8,189 nucleotides of DNA from Bog-532 sp036495425. Lineage in GTDB: Bacteria; Actinomycetota; Actinomycetes; Streptosporangiales; Streptosporangiaceae. A program made the position numbers and the translations under genes. This document shows, piece after piece, positions 7,486 through 8,189 of this stretch; position 1 is the first letter of the stretch, and each line of letters begins with the position of its first letter. Under the pieces are notes generated by a model. It worked only from the letters and a program-made list of their open reading frames with translations, was not told the origin of the DNA and ran no database searches. The stretch is from positions 1 to 8,189 of the forward strand of contig DASXMW010000095.1 of assembly GCA_036495425.1 (NCBI GenBank). The letters run 5' to 3'.

Positions 7486-7593
7486 GCTTGCATCACGGCA
7501 TACAGGGGTGCTTCGGCTGACCCACCCCCCGCAGCCTCCGCCGCGACTGCGGCCCAAGCGGGCAGCACGCGCGGAACGAGAACCGCAAACCAG

Positions 7594-7620
7594 ACCGTAA
7601 CGGCAGGTTCTGCTAAACAA
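7594..7620 (-). promoter_or_regulatory. Weak candidate promoter for the glycosyltransferase operon
   Basis: On the minus strand TTGTTT (7620-7615) and TACGGT (7599-7594) resemble -35 and TAnnnT -10 elements in a locally AT-richer stretch. The spacer is only 15 nt, shorter than ideal. If used, transcription would start near 7587 and give a leader of about 110 nt, leaving the structured segment at 7709-7895 outside this transcript. Matches this loose are common by chance. Confidence 0.22.
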
Positions 7621-7696
7621 GGGCGTTTTTGGCAAATCCGCCACCAGAAAAGCCCCTGGCCGCGCGGTCACCGACACGGGACTAAAGATCAACATC

Positions 7697-7706
7697 TCCC
7701 CGGGGA
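7697..7706. repeat. Perfect 10-bp palindrome TCCCCGGGGA
   Basis: A perfect palindrome without a loop lies 224 bp upstream of the operon start and only 2 bp from the outer stem of the hairpin cluster. With no loop it suits protein binding as DNA better than an RNA hairpin. In GC-rich DNA such a site may also arise by chance. Confidence 0.35.
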
Positions 7707-7708
7707 AA

Positions 7709-7800
7709 GCCATCGGCCCACTTCGGAGCCGGTGCGATGATCGTTGACCTGAGAAAGAACGGCAACCTCGGCCGGCTCTCCACAAAAGCATGCCGATGGC
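7709..7800. ncRNA. Candidate structured RNA element: nested long-range stems (strand undecided)
   Basis: GCCATCGGC at 7709-7717 is exactly complementary to GCCGATGGC at 7792-7800 (9 bp). Nested within it, GAGCCGG at 7726-7732 pairs with CCGGCTC at 7772-7778 (7 bp). On the plus strand two flanking G-U pairs (7725/7779 and 7733/7771) extend the inner stem to 9 bp; on the minus strand those positions become A-C mismatches, which mildly favours a plus-strand RNA. The inner 37 nt could form a further small stem (GTTG 7743-7746 with CAAC 7763-7766). I looked for c-di-GMP, c-di-AMP, cobalamin and SAM riboswitch core motifs and did not find them. It could be a riboswitch-like leader, a small RNA or chance pairing. 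Confidence 0.35.
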
Positions 7801-7821
7801 CAGTGGCTCAAAGGACTATCC

Positions 7822-7895
7822 GTTGCCAAGAGCAACCCGGACCGAATTGTCCATCCCCGCTTCCGGGGATTGGCGGTGAGTCCGGAAAGGTCCGG
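7822..7895. other. Run of four consecutive short hairpins
   Basis: Four inverted repeats follow each other closely. They are GTTGC/GCAAC (7822-7836, loop of 5), GGAC/GTCC (7839-7852, loop of 6), ATCCCCG/CGGGGAT (7853-7870, 7 bp with a CTTC loop) and CCGGA/TCCGG (7882-7895, loop of 4). The third is the most stable and the second abuts it directly. Such spacing suggests a folded RNA continuous with the nested stems at 7709-7800, on either strand. No poly-T run follows, so they do not look like rho-independent terminators. Confidence 0.4.
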
Positions 7896-8078
7896 CCTGA
7901 CATCCGGTTGCCCCGTCCACACTGCGGTTCCGCCCGCCCGCCGTCCCTTGGTAGCGCGAAGTATGCGTTCCGCCACTAGCAGATAACCACGGGCGCAGAA
8001 AAGATCACTTGGCCCGTTGTGGCGAGGCAGGGGACGTTAGCGGGATTAACCAATACTTAGGATTACGATTCATCATCA

Positions 8079-8092
8079 CGCTTGAATAAGCG
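8079..8092. promoter_or_regulatory. Inverted repeat CGCTT-GAAT-AAGCG, possible operator
   Basis: A perfect 5-bp inverted repeat around a 4-nt centre sits 70 bp before the plus-strand start, at the edge of the AT-richer island 8041-8105, where a promoter is expected. TAnnnT -10-like hexamers occur nearby (TAGGAT 8058-8063, TATGCT 8101-8106, TACTTT 8113-8118), but none has a convincing -35 at proper spacing. A repressor or activator site is plausible. Confidence 0.3.
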
Positions 8093-8132
8093 GTTCGTTG
8101 TATGCTGCGCTGTACTTTGCGGTTCGCATCCT

Positions 8133-8145
8133 CCCGCTGTGCGGG
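8133..8145 (+). promoter_or_regulatory. Leader hairpin next to the ribosome-binding site of the plus-strand gene
   Basis: CCCGC (8133-8137) and GCGGG (8141-8145) form a compact stem with a TGT loop, ending 5 nt before the G-rich Shine-Dalgarno GGGGGGA (8151-8157). An alternative 7-bp pairing between TCCTCCC (8129-8135) and GGGGGGA would instead block the ribosome-binding site; the two cannot form together. Confidence 0.35.
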
Positions 8146-8161
8146 CCGCTGGGGGGACCGT

Positions 8162-8189
8162 ATGAGTGAAGAAGGCCGCCCGCTGCCGC
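8162..8189 (+). CDS. N-terminal fragment of an unidentified protein (runs off window)
   Basis: Only nine codons and one base are present (MSEEGRPLP). The ATG at 8162 has a G-rich Shine-Dalgarno (GGGGGGA, 8151-8157) 4 nt upstream. An in-frame ATG at 8102 would add 20 residues, but it has only a weak AAGCGG upstream and would place the leader hairpin inside coding sequence, so 8162 is preferred. The fragment is too short to suggest a function. Divergent orientation means it may or may not be linked to the polysaccharide operon; a regulator is only one possibility. Confidence 0.55.

Larger units (their letters stand above)
7474..8161. other. Divergent intergenic region, about 690 nt, no convincing gene
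   Basis: This region separates the minus-strand operon from the plus-strand gene. Short open frames on both strands (for example 7737-7979 plus and 7689-7976 minus) lack ribosome-binding sites, typical codon bias and recognisable protein features. Base composition is less GC-rich than the genes, with AT-richer islands at about 7605-7640, 7680-7695 and 8041-8105, as expected of regulatory DNA. It contains palindromes, a cluster of hairpins and a leader hairpin described separately. I see no tRNA, transposon end, CRISPR repeat or clear rho-independent terminator. Confidence 0.7.

Noticed and set aside
5758..7740. Plus-strand open frame of about 660 codons opposite the first GT39-like gene
   Set aside because: Same low-complexity composition, no family motif, and it covers a well-supported membrane protein on the other strand.
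7853..7870. Rho-independent terminator at the 7-bp hairpin
   Set aside because: The stem is stable but no T-run follows on either strand, and no gene ends nearby.
7689..7976. Minus-strand small ORF of 95 codons in the intergenic region
   Set aside because: No ribosome-binding site, no typical codon bias and no recognisable protein feature. The same DNA is better explained by hairpins and regulatory sequence.
7737..7979. Plus-strand small ORF of 80 codons in the intergenic region
   Set aside because: It runs through the hairpin cluster, has no convincing Shine-Dalgarno and its composition does not resemble the neighbouring genes.
8102..8161. In-frame upstream ATG extending the plus-strand gene by 20 residues
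   Set aside because: Only a weak AAGCGG precedes it, whereas GGGGGGA is well placed for the ATG at 8162. It cannot be fully excluded.
7474..8161. A c-di-GMP or c-di-AMP riboswitch controlling the polysaccharide operon
   Set aside because: This was tempting given the synthase-like genes, but I could not find the conserved core motifs of these classes in order on either strand. Isolated matches such as GCAAACC at 7585-7591 are not enough.

Overview
The window is very GC-rich DNA with strong third-position G/C bias, GTG starts and tightly overlapping genes. This fits an actinobacterium; I cannot name a genus. Six of its seven genes lie on the minus strand and read right to left. A seventh is only just entered on the plus strand at the right edge.

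The minus-strand genes form one compact operon for a cell-surface polysaccharide. In transcription order they are: a GT39-like GT-C membrane glycosyltransferase (5686-7473), a cellulose-synthase-like family 2 glycosyltransferase (4127-5689), a secreted GH26 glycoside hydrolase (3174-4130), a second GT39-like GT-C protein (1648-3171), a second cellulose-synthase-like GT2 (114-1667), and the first 38 codons of a membrane-anchored protein that runs off the left edge (1-114). Junctions are overlaps of 4, 4, 20 and 1 nt plus one 2-nt gap, so translation is probably coupled throughout.

The layout is a duplicated GT-C/GT2 module placed on both sides of a GH26 enzyme. The likely logic is inferred, not shown. 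The two processive GT2 proteins polymerise a beta-linked glycan from nucleotide sugars and pass it through the membrane. The two GT-C proteins add sugars outside the membrane from lipid-linked donors. The GH26 enzyme (a family of beta-mannanases and some beta-glucanases or xylanases) trims, edits or releases the product. No PilZ domain, BcsB-like partner or lipid-sugar synthase is visible in the window.

The divergent region 7474-8161 (about 690 nt) has no convincing gene. It carries two promoter-like spots, several palindromes, a dense run of nested and consecutive hairpins at 7709-7895 that could be a structured RNA, and a leader hairpin beside the ribosome-binding site of the plus-strand gene. 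The main points of interest are the duplicated GT-C/GT2 module around GH26, the unusual shared motifs of its GT2 proteins, and the unassigned structured intergenic segment.
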